Source: Roseateles noduli
GTDB lineage: Bacteria; Pseudomonadota; Gammaproteobacteria; Burkholderiales; Burkholderiaceae_C
Length of the DNA stretch: 64,000 nucleotides
Reading direction: 5' to 3'
NCBI GenBank assembly: GCA_002205125.1
Contig: NIOE01000003.1
Location: 372,001 to 436,000, forward strand
In this document: piece after piece, positions 9,087 to 18,084 of the stretch
Layout: every line of letters starts with the position of its first letter
How positions within the stretch are numbered: position 1 is the stretch's first letter
Notes under the pieces: model-generated
The model's database searches: none
The model's input: the letters and a program-made list of their open reading frames with translations, nothing else
Told to the model about the DNA's origin: nothing
Program-made: the position numbers and the translations under genes

Positions 9087-9410
9087 ATGTTTGAACAAGA
9101 AAGAAGTGCGCCGCTTTGGATGCACGTGGCTGGTGGTGTGGCTGTCGGGATGATCGTTGCCGGCGTTGTGCTGTATGCGTTGTGGTCTTGGCGTACCGAA
9201 ATTGCTCTGGAGCGCGCGGCTCGTGAACTTCAGCGTCTCTCCGCAGTACCGCCGGTGAGAGCGCGCGCAGTGATTCGACCTCCCGCTGTCGTCACAACCC
9301 CGCCGGTTCAAGTCGCAACTCCCTGCCCTCCGGGCCACACGGTCGGCGTATTGAACGGAGCGACTGTTTGCGTTTCCCCGCGCGGGCAGGTGACCGAAGC
9401 CGCGCGGTAG
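9087..9410 (+). CDS. Small single-span membrane protein, hypothetical
   Basis: 107 residues. One clear membrane helix (about residues 12-33, VAGGVAVGMIVAGVVLYALW) follows a short N-terminal tail. A Pro/Val-rich linker leads to a small C-terminal part with a Cys pair (CPPGHTVGVLNGATVCVSP) that could form a disulphide outside the membrane. GGGAGAGG precedes ATG 9087. It lies between the AraC gene and a hydrolase on the same strand. No family recognised. Confidence 0.65.
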   Translation: MFEQERSAPLWMHVAGGVAVGMIVAGVVLYALWSWRTEIALERAARELQRLSAVPPVRARAVIRPPAVVTTPPVQVATPCPPGHTVGVLNGATVCVSPRGQVTEAAR

Positions 9411-9513
9411 CGCCATCGAGATTCGATTCGCTGTCGACCTTGCGACTCATCGCTGAAGCACCCGGATGGACACTGCCTCCTGATGGCGCCCAATGCGTCT
9501 CCGGAGCCGCTCC

Positions 9514-10428
9514 ATGATCGAAACCTTTGAACGCAGCCTCCCCAACGGCATCACCCTGAGCTGCCGCGCCGCCGGCGAGCCTGGCCGGCCGCTGATGGTG
9601 TTCCTGCACGGTTTCCCCGAGGCGGCGTTCATCTGGGACGAGCTGCTTGCGTTCTTCGCCGACCCAGCGCACGGCGGCTATCGCTGCATCGCGCCGAATC
9701 TGCGCGGCTTTGAACGTTCAAGCGCGCCGACCGAAGTCGCCGCGTACAAGGCGCAGCTCCTTGTCCAGGACATCCAGCAGCTCGCCGCCACCGAGCGCGC
9801 CGACGGCACGATCGCCGCGCTCGTGGCGCATGACTGGGGCGGGGCCTTTGCCTGGGGTTTCGCCAACGCGTTTCCGGACCAGGTCGGCAAGCTCGTGATC
9901 ATCAACTCGCCGCACGCGGGCACCTTGTCCCGCGAGCTGCGCAACAACCCGGCGCAGCGCGAGGCCAGCGCGTACATGAACTTCCTCGCCCGGCCCGATG
10001 CCGAGGCGCTGCTCGCCGAAGACGATTTCCAGCGTCTGTGGACGTTCTTCACCAACATGAAGGCCGGCCCCGACGGCTTCGGATGGCTGACCGAAGTGCT
10101 CAAGCAGCAGTACCGCGAGGTCTGGCGCGCCGGGCTCACCGGCGCCTGCAATCTCTATCGCGTGACGCCGATGAAGCCGCCCATGCCCGGCCAGTCCATC
10201 GACGGCATCCCGGTGCTGCCGCGCGAGCGGCTCATGGTGACCATGCCGACGCTCGTGTTCTGGGCGCTCGCCGACACTGCGTTGCTGCCCGGGCTGCTCG
10301 ACGGGCTCGAGGATTACGTGCCGCGGATGACGCTCGTCAAGGTGCCCGGCGCCACGCACTGGATCGTGCATGAACTGCCGCAGCTGATCGCGCGCGAGAT
10401 CGAGCGCTTCCTGCGGCAACCGGCCTGA
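9514..10428 (+). CDS. Alpha/beta hydrolase, epoxide-hydrolase-like
   Basis: 304 residues from ATG 9514. The oxyanion motif HGFPE (32-36) and the nucleophile motif HDWGG (106-110, Asp107) are those of epoxide hydrolases and haloalkane dehalogenases, where an Asp rather than a Ser attacks the substrate. A late Asp (ALADTALLP) and the catalytic His (ATHWIVHE) complete the triad. A cap domain lies between (about 130-220). No signal peptide, so cytoplasmic. The substrate is unknown; fluoroacetate-dehalogenase-like activity is a possible alternative. Confidence 0.85.
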   Translation: MIETFERSLPNGITLSCRAAGEPGRPLMVFLHGFPEAAFIWDELLAFFADPAHGGYRCIAPNLRGFERSSAPTEVAAYKAQLLVQDIQQLAATERADGTIAALVAHDWGGAFAWGFANAFPDQVGKLVIINSPHAGTLSRELRNNPAQREASAYMNFLARPDAEALLAEDDFQRLWTFFTNMKAGPDGFGWLTEVLKQQYREVWRAGLTGACNLYRVTPMKPPMPGQSIDGIPVLPRERLMVTMPTLVFWALADTALLPGLLDGLEDYVPRMTLVKVPGATHWIVHELPQLIAREIERFLRQPA

Positions 10429-10468
10429 GCGCCCTCGCCGCGCTCACTGCGCTCACCCCGCCCCGACG

Positions 10469-10729
10469 TCACCGGCCAACCGGCTCGGCGTTGAGTGCGC
10501 GATCCAGGGCCTCCTTGTAAGCCTCCTTGCGCTGCGCCTTCTCTTCGGCGCTGGCGACGGCGACGCACTTGCGGCGCTTGACCATGCTGCCGAGCTCAGG
10601 TTCCCGACTCTCGCAGTCGACCGCCGCAGTGGCGGGCGGCTTCACCGGCGTCACGGACGGATCCGGCTTCTGGGAAGCGCAACCGACCAGACTCGCGAGG
10701 CACATCGAGACAGCGAACAAGCGGAACAT
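10469..10729 (-). CDS. Small lipoprotein, hypothetical
   Basis: 86 residues with a short N-terminal hydrophobic signal and lipobox LVGC (Cys at about 17), then a Pro/Lys-rich spacer and a charged, helical C-terminus containing a CESRE..KRRKC cysteine pair. This predicts a lipid-anchored envelope protein. It is convergent with the hydrolase gene at 9514-10428. No domain family recognised. Confidence 0.65.
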   Translation of the reverse strand: MFRLFAVSMCLASLVGCASQKPDPSVTPVKPPATAAVDCESREPELGSMVKRRKCVAVASAEEKAQRKEAYKEALDRALNAEPVGR

Positions 10730-10916
10730 GGAAAACCTTCAATTGATCGCCGACCGAGCGGCATGTCAGGGCGAAGCCCGTCGCATGAAGCGGGCGTGAA
10801 ACACCCATCAAGGACGCATGAAGGCGCGAGTCTATGCATTCCTCGGCGGCCGCTCAAGACGAGCGACCTCAGGACTAACGCTGCCCTCCCCTCCGCCTTG
10901 AACCTCGCCGCGTGTC

Positions 10917-11999
10917 TTACCTGCCAGAGTCGGCAAGCAGCGTCGCCAACGCTTCCTTCCACAGCGTTGCCACCGTGTGAGAACCGTGGCCGCGCGTGGC
11001 CGGGCTGAGCGGGATGACGATCGCCTTGCCGCGCGGAACGCGTTGGATCTCCTGCTCCAGCAGGCCCAGCTCGGGCGGGTTGATCAGGTCGTCCGCCGAA
11101 TTGACCGCCAGCAGCGGCGCCTTGATCCGCTCCAGTCCCGGGTTGGGGTCGTAGTCGCGCGAAGATTCCAGCGCGTAGAGCGTGTCGTTGGCATCGCTGT
11201 TCTTCTCGCCGCTGATCACCGCCGTGGCGATGGCCGCGTCGGCGGCGGCCAGCGTCGGCCACTGCTGCTGGCGCAGCACCGGGTTGCTGGACATCAGCAT
11301 GAGCATTTCGCTCGCCGTGCCCAGGCTGGGCGGCTGGTGCTTGTAATTGCCGCCCTGCCAGGCCGGGTCGTTGCGGATCGCATCGATGACGACCCGGCGC
11401 CACAGCCGGTTGCGGCCGGCGATCTGCGTCGGCAGGCTGGCCAGCGGCATCAACGCATCCATGAAGTCCGGATAGCGCTGGCCCCACAGCCAGGTGTGCA
11501 TGCCGCCCATGGAGGTGCCCATGACCAGGCGCAGATGATCGACCTTGAGGCCCTCGGTGACGAGCAGGTGCTGCGCCCGCACCATGTCTTCGTAGCCGTA
11601 GCGCGGGAATCCCGCCCGCAGGCCGTCGCTGGGCTTGGACGAGGCGCCGTGCCCGATGCCGTCGGGCAGGATCAGGTAGTAACGATCGGCGTCCAGCAGC
11701 GCGCCGGGACCGAACAGCTCGCCAGAGAACTCGGGCCGGATGAACTGCCCTCCCGTGCCGCCGGTGCCGTGCATGATCAGCACCGCATTGCTGACGCGGC
11801 CGCTCGCGTCGCGCCGCGGCTTGCCCAGCGTGCGGTAGTGCAGCTTCAGCTCGGGCAGCACCTCGCCGCTGGCGAAGCGGAAGTTGCGGGCGATGAAGTC
11901 GCCTTCCACAGGCACTGGATCCTCAACCGCCCACGCGGGACCGGCGAGCAGACCACCGGTCAGCAGGATCAGGCACAGGCGCTTGAAGAACGAGAGCAT
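10917..11999 (-). CDS. Exported alpha/beta hydrolase of the homoserine O-acetyltransferase (MetX-like) family
   Basis: 360 residues with a clear Sec signal peptide (FFKRLCLILLTGGLLAGPAWA, cleavage near residue 24). The fold carries MHGTGGTGG (oxyanion region, 76-84), the nucleophile elbow GTSMGG (Ser163), NSADDLINP (acid) and GHGSHT (His). These match the MetX-like alpha/beta hydrolase superfamily, but true homoserine acetyltransferases are cytoplasmic, so an exported esterase/hydrolase role is more likely. It is 15 nt downstream of the uridine kinase gene on the same strand and may be co-transcribed. Confidence 0.85.
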   Translation of the reverse strand: MLSFFKRLCLILLTGGLLAGPAWAVEDPVPVEGDFIARNFRFASGEVLPELKLHYRTLGKPRRDASGRVSNAVLIMHGTGGTGGQFIRPEFSGELFGPGALLDADRYYLILPDGIGHGASSKPSDGLRAGFPRYGYEDMVRAQHLLVTEGLKVDHLRLVMGTSMGGMHTWLWGQRYPDFMDALMPLASLPTQIAGRNRLWRRVVIDAIRNDPAWQGGNYKHQPPSLGTASEMLMLMSSNPVLRQQQWPTLAAADAAIATAVISGEKNSDANDTLYALESSRDYDPNPGLERIKAPLLAVNSADDLINPPELGLLEQEIQRVPRGKAIVIPLSPATRGHGSHTVATLWKEALATLLADSGR

Positions 12000-12014
12000 G
12001 GTGGCGTCTCCAGA

Positions 12015-12656
12015 TCAGTGGGGTTCGATGTCGCGCACCAGGCTCATCACCTTGGTGGTGATGATGTCCACCGCCGGACCGTTGGCCCCGTGCGGCAGGA
12101 TGACGTCGGCATTGCGCTTGGTCGGCTCGATGAACTGCTTGTGCATGGGACGCACGGTGTCCAGGTACTGGTTCACCACGCTCTCGGTGCTGCGACCGCG
12201 TTCCTGGATGTCGCGCTGGAGCCGGCGGATGAAGCGCACGTCGGAGGCGGTGTCCACGTAGATCTTCAGCGACATCAGCTTGCTCAGCTCGGGGTCGTAC
12301 AGCGCGTAAAGGCCTTCCACCACGATCACCGGCGCCGGCTTCACCGTGATGGTCTGCGAGGAGCGGTTGTCGGCCGCGAAGTCGTACACCGGCATCTCGA
12401 TCGCCTCGCCCCTGCACAGCGACGCCACGTGCGCCGTCATCAGCGGCCAGTCGAAGGCGTCGGGGTGGTCGTAGTTCTGTTGTCGCCGGTCCTGCGGCGA
12501 CATGTGCGACTGGTCCAGGTAGTAGTCGTCCAGCATCACCACCGCCACGCGCTTGGGCCCGATGGAGGCCAGCACCTGGCGCGTCACGGTCGATTTGCCG
12601 CTGCCGCTGCCGCCGGCAACGCCGATCACGAAAGGCTCGTTGTTGGTTTTGTTCAT
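12015..12656 (-). CDS. udk: Uridine kinase
   Basis: 213 residues from ATG 12656, matching the usual length of about 210; longer starts add unrelated residues. P-loop GGSGSGKS (15-22), then LDDYYLDQSHMSPQDR and NYDHPDAFDWPLM, and the VVEGLYAL and RRLQRDIQERGRS motifs match the uridine/cytidine kinase family. It phosphorylates uridine and cytidine to UMP and CMP in pyrimidine salvage. Cytoplasmic. It precedes the MetX-like hydrolase gene. Confidence 0.95.
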   Translation of the reverse strand: MNKTNNEPFVIGVAGGSGSGKSTVTRQVLASIGPKRVAVVMLDDYYLDQSHMSPQDRRQQNYDHPDAFDWPLMTAHVASLCRGEAIEMPVYDFAADNRSSQTITVKPAPVIVVEGLYALYDPELSKLMSLKIYVDTASDVRFIRRLQRDIQERGRSTESVVNQYLDTVRPMHKQFIEPTKRNADVILPHGANGPAVDIITTKVMSLVRDIEPH

Positions 12657-12791
12657 GGAAATCTTCGCCACGCCTTCAGTCATGGCTCTGGTTTGCAATT
12701 TGCAGAGCGTCGCATTATCGGAGACCGGGTCCTCACGCTGCCGCTGGGCTTTCAATTCGCTTGTCTCCCCATGCGCGCCCATGCGCTCCCC

Positions 12792-13721
12792 TCATCCGGC
12801 CTTGAACCTCGTCGCGTACCCCTGCGCCTTGAACTGCTCGATCACGTGATCGACGAACACGCGCACCTTCGCCGGCACCAGCCGGCGGCTCGTGTAGTAG
12901 ATCGCCAGCGGCAGCGCGTCGGCGTACCAGGCCGGCAGCACGCGCACCAGCTCGCCGCGCTCCAGGAACGGCCAGGCATGCGGCATCGGGAGCATCGCGA
13001 TGCCCATGCCGTTGGCCGCCGCACGCGCCATCGCCTCCGGATCGTCCAGCACCATCACCGGTCGCACGCTCGCGACTTCCTCCTGGCCCGCGTTGTTCTT
13101 CAAGGTCCACGGCACCAGTCGACCTGACCCCAGCGACCGGCGCAGCAGCCCGCGATGGCGCACCAGATCCGCCGGCTGCTTCGGTACCGGATTGGCCGCC
13201 AGATACGCCGGCGACGCCGCGAGGACGATCCGCAGCCGCGCCAGCTCGCGTGCGATCAGCGCGTCCGTCAACTCGATGCCGCCGCCGATGGCGACGTCGA
13301 AGCCCTCGGCCACCAGATCGACCTGGCGGTTGTCGAAATGCAGGTCCGGCACGACGTCCGGATAGCGCCGCACGAACGGTTCCATCATCGGCACGAAGTA
13401 CTCGCGGCCCACGGTATGCGCCAGCGCGACCTTCAAGGTCCCGGCAGGCTTGCCCGCCCCCTGCCTCAGGTCGGTCAGCGCGTCGCCGATCTCGCTCCAC
13501 GGTCGCCGCACCTGCGCATACAGGCGCTCGCCGTCCGTCGTCAGCGCCAGGTTGCGCGTGCTGCGCTGGAAGAGGCGCACGCCCAGCCTCCCCTCGAACT
13601 GCGCCACGCTCTTGCTGACCGCCGCCGGGGTCAGACCCAGCCGTCGCGCGGCTGCGGAAAAGCTGCCCTCGTCGGCGGCGGCGATGAAGGCATCCAGGGT
13701 GCTGCTGAGTTCGGTCGACAT
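12792..13721 (-). CDS. LysR-family transcriptional regulator
   Basis: 309 residues. N-terminal winged helix-turn-helix (LDAFIAAADEGSFSAAARRLGLTPAAVSKSVAQFE) with a typical LysR dimerisation helix, followed by the periplasmic-binding-like effector domain (about 90-300). It is divergent from an SDR gene starting 115 bp away, the classic arrangement for LysR control of an adjacent oxidoreductase. The gap contains a small palindrome at 13735-13743. Confidence 0.92.
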   Translation of the reverse strand: MSTELSSTLDAFIAAADEGSFSAAARRLGLTPAAVSKSVAQFEGRLGVRLFQRSTRNLALTTDGERLYAQVRRPWSEIGDALTDLRQGAGKPAGTLKVALAHTVGREYFVPMMEPFVRRYPDVVPDLHFDNRQVDLVAEGFDVAIGGGIELTDALIARELARLRIVLAASPAYLAANPVPKQPADLVRHRGLLRRSLGSGRLVPWTLKNNAGQEEVASVRPVMVLDDPEAMARAAANGMGIAMLPMPHAWPFLERGELVRVLPAWYADALPLAIYYTSRRLVPAKVRVFVDHVIEQFKAQGYATRFKAG

Positions 13722-13734
13722 GCCGCCAGCTTAT

Positions 13735-13743
13735 ACCAATGGT
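13735..13743. promoter_or_regulatory. Possible LysR operator palindrome
   Basis: ACCA-A-TGGT forms a perfect short palindrome in the 114-bp gap between the divergent LysR and SDR genes, 14 bp upstream of the LysR start codon. Position suits an autoregulatory LysR recognition site. The assignment rests on location and symmetry only. Confidence 0.35.
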
Positions 13744-13835
13744 TGAAACTGAACACGCCGCTTTCCAACTACCGCAATCAGGTGCCGACGACCATAGTTC
13801 ATCCCATCAACCACCCCTCTCCGAAAGGAAACGTC

Positions 13836-14633
13836 ATGAGCACCACCACCAACACCGCCGCCAAGACCGCCACCAACGGCGCGAACGGCGCGAACGCCGT
13901 CCTGGCCGGCAAGGTCGCCTTCATCCACGGCGGTTCGCGCGGCATCGGCGCGGCCTCCGCCCGCCGCCTGGCCCGCGACGGCGCGACCGTCGCGATCGGC
14001 TACGCCTCGTCGGCCATCGCCGCCGAAGCGCTGGTCGAAGAGATCAAGGCCTCCGGTGGTCAGGCGATCGCCGTCAAGGCGGACGCCAACGACGCCGCCG
14101 CCCTCACCCGCGCCATCGACGGCGTCGCCGATCGCTTCGGCCGACTGGACATCCTCGTCAACAGCGCCGGCGTGCTCGCCGTCGCGCCGCTGGACCAGTT
14201 CACGCTGGAAGACTTCGACCGCACGGTGTCGGTCAACGTGCGCTCGGTGTTCGTCGCCACGCAGGCGGCGGCCAGGCACATGCGCGAGGGCGGCCGCATC
14301 ATCAACATCGGCAGCACCAACGCCCAGCGCATGCCCTTCGCCGGCGGCGCCGTCTACGCGATGAGCAAGTCCGCGCTGGTCGGTCTGGTGAAGGGCCTGG
14401 CACGCGACCTCGGCCCGCGCGGCATCACCGTCAACAACGTGGCCCCCGGCCCGGTCGACACCGACATGAACCCGGCCGACACCGAATTCGCCGCCGGCCT
14501 GCACGGCCTGATGGCCCTGCCGCGTCACGGCAAGGCCGAAGAGATCGCCGCGATGGTGGCCTACCTCGCGGGACCGGAAGCGGCCTTCGTCACCGGCGCC
14601 GACCTGCTGATCGACGGCGGCTTCGCGGCCTGA
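13836..14633 (+). CDS. SDR-family oxidoreductase (FabG-like)
   Basis: 265 residues from ATG 13836, preceded by GAAAGGAAA. The N-terminal 20 residues are Thr/Asn/Ala-rich and unlike the fold. They are followed by the cofactor motif HGGSRGIGAA, NSAGV, Ser in NIGSTNA and YAMSK, so the Ser-Tyr-Lys active site is intact. The ending (GADLLIDGGFAA) is the standard FabG-like C-terminus. It is NAD(P)-dependent with unknown substrate. The divergent LysR regulator is the likely controller, and a long bidirectional terminator follows. Confidence 0.9.
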   Translation: MSTTTNTAAKTATNGANGANAVLAGKVAFIHGGSRGIGAASARRLARDGATVAIGYASSAIAAEALVEEIKASGGQAIAVKADANDAAALTRAIDGVADRFGRLDILVNSAGVLAVAPLDQFTLEDFDRTVSVNVRSVFVATQAAARHMREGGRIINIGSTNAQRMPFAGGAVYAMSKSALVGLVKGLARDLGPRGITVNNVAPGPVDTDMNPADTEFAAGLHGLMALPRHGKAEEIAAMVAYLAGPEAAFVTGADLLIDGGFAA

Positions 14634-14650
14634 GTCGGGCGTCCTGAGTT

Positions 14651-14690
14651 CCGCCATCGGCATCCGGTCAGCGCCGGATGCCGATGGCGG
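14651..14690. terminator. Bidirectional terminator hairpin
   Basis: A perfect 17-bp inverted repeat (left arm 14651-14667, right arm 14674-14690, six-base loop) lies between the convergent SDR gene (ends 14633) and response-regulator gene (ends 14692). No long T-tract follows on either side. The stem strength and convergent context favour termination for both strands. Confidence 0.75.
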
Positions 14691-14691
14691 C

Positions 14692-16083
14692 TCACTTCAA
14701 CCCGAGTCTCCCGAGCTTCTTGATCAGCCCCGCCCGGGAGATCCCCAGCCGCCGCGCCGCCTCGGACTGGTTGCCCTCGGTGGCCTGCATCGCCTCGCTG
14801 ATGAGCCGGCGTTCCAGCTCCGTCATCGCCTGATCGAGCAGGCCGCCGCGGTCGTCGCCGTCGATGCCCGCGGGCATCGGCGGCGCCGTCACCGGTCCTT
14901 CGCCGGCGGCCAGCGACAGCGCCTCGGCATCCACGTCCTGCTGCCCCGGCAGCAGCAACGCCGCCGCGGCATCGACCACCGCCTTCAGCTCGCGCACGTT
15001 GCCGGGCCACTCGCGCGCGGTCAGCCACGCCATCGCGCCCGCCGCGATGCCCGCCCCGCGCTGTCGCGCGAAGCTCGCCGCCAGCACCGCCACGTCGCCG
15101 CGGCGCTCCGCCAGTCCCGGCGTGCGCAACACCACGCCCTTGAGCCGGTAGTACAGGTCCTCGCGGAACTCGCCGGCACGCACCATCGCCTCGAGATCCC
15201 GGTGCGTCGCCGCGACCACACGCACCTCGCTGGTCTTCGTCACGCGCCCGCCGACCGGCATGTACGTCCCTTCCTGCAGGAAGCGCAGCAGCTTGACCTG
15301 CATCGCCGGCGGCATCTCGCCGACCTCGTCGAGGAACAACGTCCCGCCGCGCGCCACCTCCACCAGGCCCGGCTGATCGCGGTAGGCGCCGGTGAAGCTG
15401 CCCTTCATGTGGCCGAAGAGCTCGCTCTCGAGCAGCTCTGCCGACAGCGCGCCGCAGTGCACCGGCACAAAGGGCGCCGCGGCCATCGGGCCGTGCTCAT
15501 GCAGCGCCCGCGCGACCAGCTCCTTGCCGGTGCCCGTCGGTCCGAGCACCAGCACGTTCACCCGCGTCGGCGCGACGCGCCGGATCATCGCCCGCAGCGA
15601 TTGCAGCGCCGGCGACTGGCCCACGAGCCCCATCGAGTCCTCGCCCTGCTGGCGCCGCAATTGCGCCAGCTCCGTGTCCAGCCGGCGCTTGCGCAGCGCC
15701 CGGTCGACGACGAAACGCAGCAGGTCCGGGTCGATCGGCTTGGCCAGGAAGTCCCAGGCGCCGAGGTCCGCCGCGCGCAGCGCGAGCTCATGCTCGGCGT
15801 GGCCGGTCAGCACCACCACCGGCGCGCCGCTGAAGCGCGGGATGAGGGTCAGGCCTTGCTCGGGGTCCATGCTGGGCGGCATGGCCAGGTCCAGCAGCAC
15901 GAGGTCGGGCTGCTCGCGCGCGAAGGTCGAGAGCGCCTCCTCGCCGTCCCCCGCGGTGAGCACCTCGTGACCGAGGTTCCGGAGGAAACCGCCGCCCAGC
16001 CGCTGGAACGCGAGCTCGTCGTCGACGAGCAGGACGCGGCCGTGGATCGGGGACGTCGAAGAAGTCGTGGAAGAGGAACTCAT
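14692..16083 (-). CDS. Sigma-54-dependent response regulator (receiver-AAA+-Fis HTH)
   Basis: 463 residues from ATG 16083. The receiver domain (about 16-130) has Asp20-Asp21 acid pair, phospho-acceptor Asp65 and Lys115. The AAA+ domain has Walker A GPTGTGKE (181-188) and a sigma-54 contact loop GSFTGA (228-233) in place of the usual GAFTGA, a tolerated-looking change. The C-terminus is a Fis-type helix-turn-helix (GNQSEAARRLGISRAGLIKKL). The start overlaps the kinase stop (ATGA), so the two are translationally coupled. The receiver shape recalls PEP-CTERM/exosortase regulator PrsR, and a PEP-CTERM protein occurs at 34132-34770, but this link is tentative. Confidence 0.92.
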   Translation of the reverse strand: MSSSSTTSSTSPIHGRVLLVDDELAFQRLGGGFLRNLGHEVLTAGDGEEALSTFAREQPDLVLLDLAMPPSMDPEQGLTLIPRFSGAPVVVLTGHAEHELALRAADLGAWDFLAKPIDPDLLRFVVDRALRKRRLDTELAQLRRQQGEDSMGLVGQSPALQSLRAMIRRVAPTRVNVLVLGPTGTGKELVARALHEHGPMAAAPFVPVHCGALSAELLESELFGHMKGSFTGAYRDQPGLVEVARGGTLFLDEVGEMPPAMQVKLLRFLQEGTYMPVGGRVTKTSEVRVVAATHRDLEAMVRAGEFREDLYYRLKGVVLRTPGLAERRGDVAVLAASFARQRGAGIAAGAMAWLTAREWPGNVRELKAVVDAAAALLLPGQQDVDAEALSLAAGEGPVTAPPMPAGIDGDDRGGLLDQAMTELERRLISEAMQATEGNQSEAARRLGISRAGLIKKLGRLGLK

Positions 16084-17954
16084 CGCGGCAACTCCAGCGT
16101 GAAACAGGTCGTCCAGGGCGGACGGGTCGTCAGCGAAGCGCGCCCGCCGTGGGCCTCGGCGATGCGCGCGACGATCGCCAGTCCCAGTCCGGTGCCACCG
16201 GGGCTGCGCGAGGCGAAGGGCTCGAAGAGGCGTTCCCGCAGCTCCTGCGGCACACCGGCGCCGTCGTCGCAGACATGCAGGCGAAGGAACGCGCCGCCGG
16301 GACCGGTGGCAGGCTTGTCGTCCAGCTCGATGTCGATCTCGCAGCCCGCCGCCGACGCGCCGCGCGCGTTCTCGATGAGGTTGATCAGCGCCTGCTCGAG
16401 GCGCCTCGGGTCGAGGCTCTCCACCCAGACCTCGCCCGGCCACGCGGCCGACAGGCGTGCGCCGGGCTGGCGGCGGATCACGCCTTCAATCAGCGAACGC
16501 AGTTCGACGCGCTCGCGCTGCAGGCGCCACGGCTTGGCGTAGTCGAGCAGGTCGCTGGTGAGGTGCGCGATCCGCGCCACTTGCGCGCCGACCTCCTGGC
16601 GCGTCTCCGTCGGCGCCATCGCCACCGCCATGCCGATGATGTTGAGCGGATTGCGGATGTCGTGCGCCACGGTCGCGGCCAGCGCGCCCAGTTCGGCGAG
16701 CCGCGCCTGGACCTGGCGGTCGCGCTCGCGCGCGGCGGCCTGCTGCGCCTGCTCGACACGAAGCGCCGCGTCGGCCAGCACGGTCGCGAACAGTTCCGCC
16801 ACATGACGCTGTCCGGGCGGCGCCGCCTCCCACGCGGTCCAGTGCGGCGTCCAGGACGCGCCGTCGCGACGCATCGTCAGCGCGGGGCGATCCGTCGACC
16901 GCTGCGCGCGGTCAATGGCGCCATCTGGATTCGCGACGAAGCGGCCACCTTCGTTGTCCTCGGCGCCCTCTTCCACGATCACCGTCACGGACGTGCCCAA
17001 GCGCCGACTGAGCAGCGCGGAAGCGTCCGCGCCCAGCCGATCGAGGCTGTCGGCCGCCTGCAGCGTCTCGCGCCAGCGGCCGAGGTCCTGCGCGCTGACC
17101 TCGCCGCCCGGGTAGATCAGCCGCTGCACGAAGCGCCGCACCGGTCCGTTCAGCGCCAGGCAGCCGGCGGCGACCGCCAGACCGCTGAGCCAGCGCGACT
17201 CGAACGGCAGCACCAGCGGCATCAGCCCCACGATCGCGATGCCCGACGCGAGCAGCAGCGTCCACACCAGCGCCTTGCCGGCCCAGGCGTTGGCGACGAA
17301 GACGCCGTAGCGCAGGATCCCGTAGACCAGCATCAGCGGATACAGCGGGAAGGCCAGCAGCGGGAACGGATAGACCGGCCAGCGCATCAGCGCGATGGCG
17401 TAGCCGCCCAGGCAGACCAGCCCCCACAGGCACGAGGCCGTGACGGCCGCGACCTGACCCCGCGCGGGGCCGCGACCGTCGACGGGCGGACGCATCAGCG
17501 TGCGCAGCAGCACGCCGACGCCGCCCAGTCCGAGCACCACCCACGACAGGCTGGTGATCACGGCGGCGGGCTCGGCGACGGCCAGGCGGCCCACGTCGGG
17601 ATGGTCGACGAAATGCGCCGGCCGCAGCACCTGCGACGCCAGCACCGCGACGCCGCCGAGCGCATAGGCCGCAGTGATCCAGCCGCGGCGCAGCGGGGCG
17701 CGGCAGAAGACCACGCAGAAATGGAAGAACACCGCGGCGGCCAGCGGCGCCGTCGCCAGCACGTGCAGCGAGAGCGGCTCGACGCCCGGTCCGAACCAGT
17801 TCGGCAGCTCGTTGCCCGAGATCCAGACCGCGATCGCGACCAGGAAGGCGGCCAGCAACCGACCGCCCGCCACCCGGTCCGCCCAGGCCAGCAGCACGCC
17901 CGCCAGCAGCAGCGTCTCGGCCAGCGCCAACCCCATCGTCACCCGCAGCAGCAT
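16080..17954 (-). CDS. Membrane sensor histidine kinase with N-terminal multi-span domain
   Basis: 624 residues from ATG 17954; a GTG at 18005 would add 17 residues. About nine hydrophobic segments fill the first 280 residues, like the 7TM histidine-kinase N-terminal module. A GAF-like linker follows, then the HisKA box VAHDIRNPLN, N-box LINLIENARG, DDGAG and GGTGLGLAIV of the ATPase domain. It should autophosphorylate and pass phosphate to the sigma-54 regulator encoded directly downstream (4-nt overlap). PrsK of exosortase systems has the same layout, which is suggestive only. An inverted repeat sits immediately upstream of the start codon. Confidence 0.9.
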   Translation of the reverse strand: MLLRVTMGLALAETLLLAGVLLAWADRVAGGRLLAAFLVAIAVWISGNELPNWFGPGVEPLSLHVLATAPLAAAVFFHFCVVFCRAPLRRGWITAAYALGGVAVLASQVLRPAHFVDHPDVGRLAVAEPAAVITSLSWVVLGLGGVGVLLRTLMRPPVDGRGPARGQVAAVTASCLWGLVCLGGYAIALMRWPVYPFPLLAFPLYPLMLVYGILRYGVFVANAWAGKALVWTLLLASGIAIVGLMPLVLPFESRWLSGLAVAAGCLALNGPVRRFVQRLIYPGGEVSAQDLGRWRETLQAADSLDRLGADASALLSRRLGTSVTVIVEEGAEDNEGGRFVANPDGAIDRAQRSTDRPALTMRRDGASWTPHWTAWEAAPPGQRHVAELFATVLADAALRVEQAQQAAARERDRQVQARLAELGALAATVAHDIRNPLNIIGMAVAMAPTETRQEVGAQVARIAHLTSDLLDYAKPWRLQRERVELRSLIEGVIRRQPGARLSAAWPGEVWVESLDPRRLEQALINLIENARGASAAGCEIDIELDDKPATGPGGAFLRLHVCDDGAGVPQELRERLFEPFASRSPGGTGLGLAIVARIAEAHGGRASLTTRPPWTTCFTLELPR

Positions 17955-17961
17955 GTGTATA

Positions 17962-18000
17962 CGTCGTAGACAGTCGACAGGGCGGCAACTGTATACGACG
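17962..18000. promoter_or_regulatory. Operator-like inverted repeat between divergent operons
   Basis: Arms CGTCGTAGACAGT (17962-17974) and ACTGTATACGACG (17988-18000) are inverted repeats with one mismatch in 13, separated by 13 bases. A direct repeat TGTATACG also occurs at 17955 and 17990. The site begins 8 bases upstream of the histidine-kinase ATG and is 85 bp from the DUF4166 gene on the other strand. It could be a shared operator, or a hairpin in the kinase leader that affects translation. Confidence 0.5.
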
Positions 18001-18084
18001 AACACAGCTCAAGGTTGACCGCCCAATGGAATCAACGACTTAGCCACGTGTTCAGGGTGGCCCGTTTCTCGCGATGGAGGAGGC

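Noticed and set aside
10977-13127. 716-codon plus-strand frame opposite the MetX-like, udk and LysR genes
   Set aside because: It runs through three genes with clear motifs on the other strand and has shadow composition.
14692-17954. Naming the sigma-54 two-component pair prsR/prsK
   Set aside because: Domain layout is similar and a PEP-CTERM protein occurs 16 kb away, but the receiver sequence differs and no exosortase gene is adjacent, so no symbol was given.
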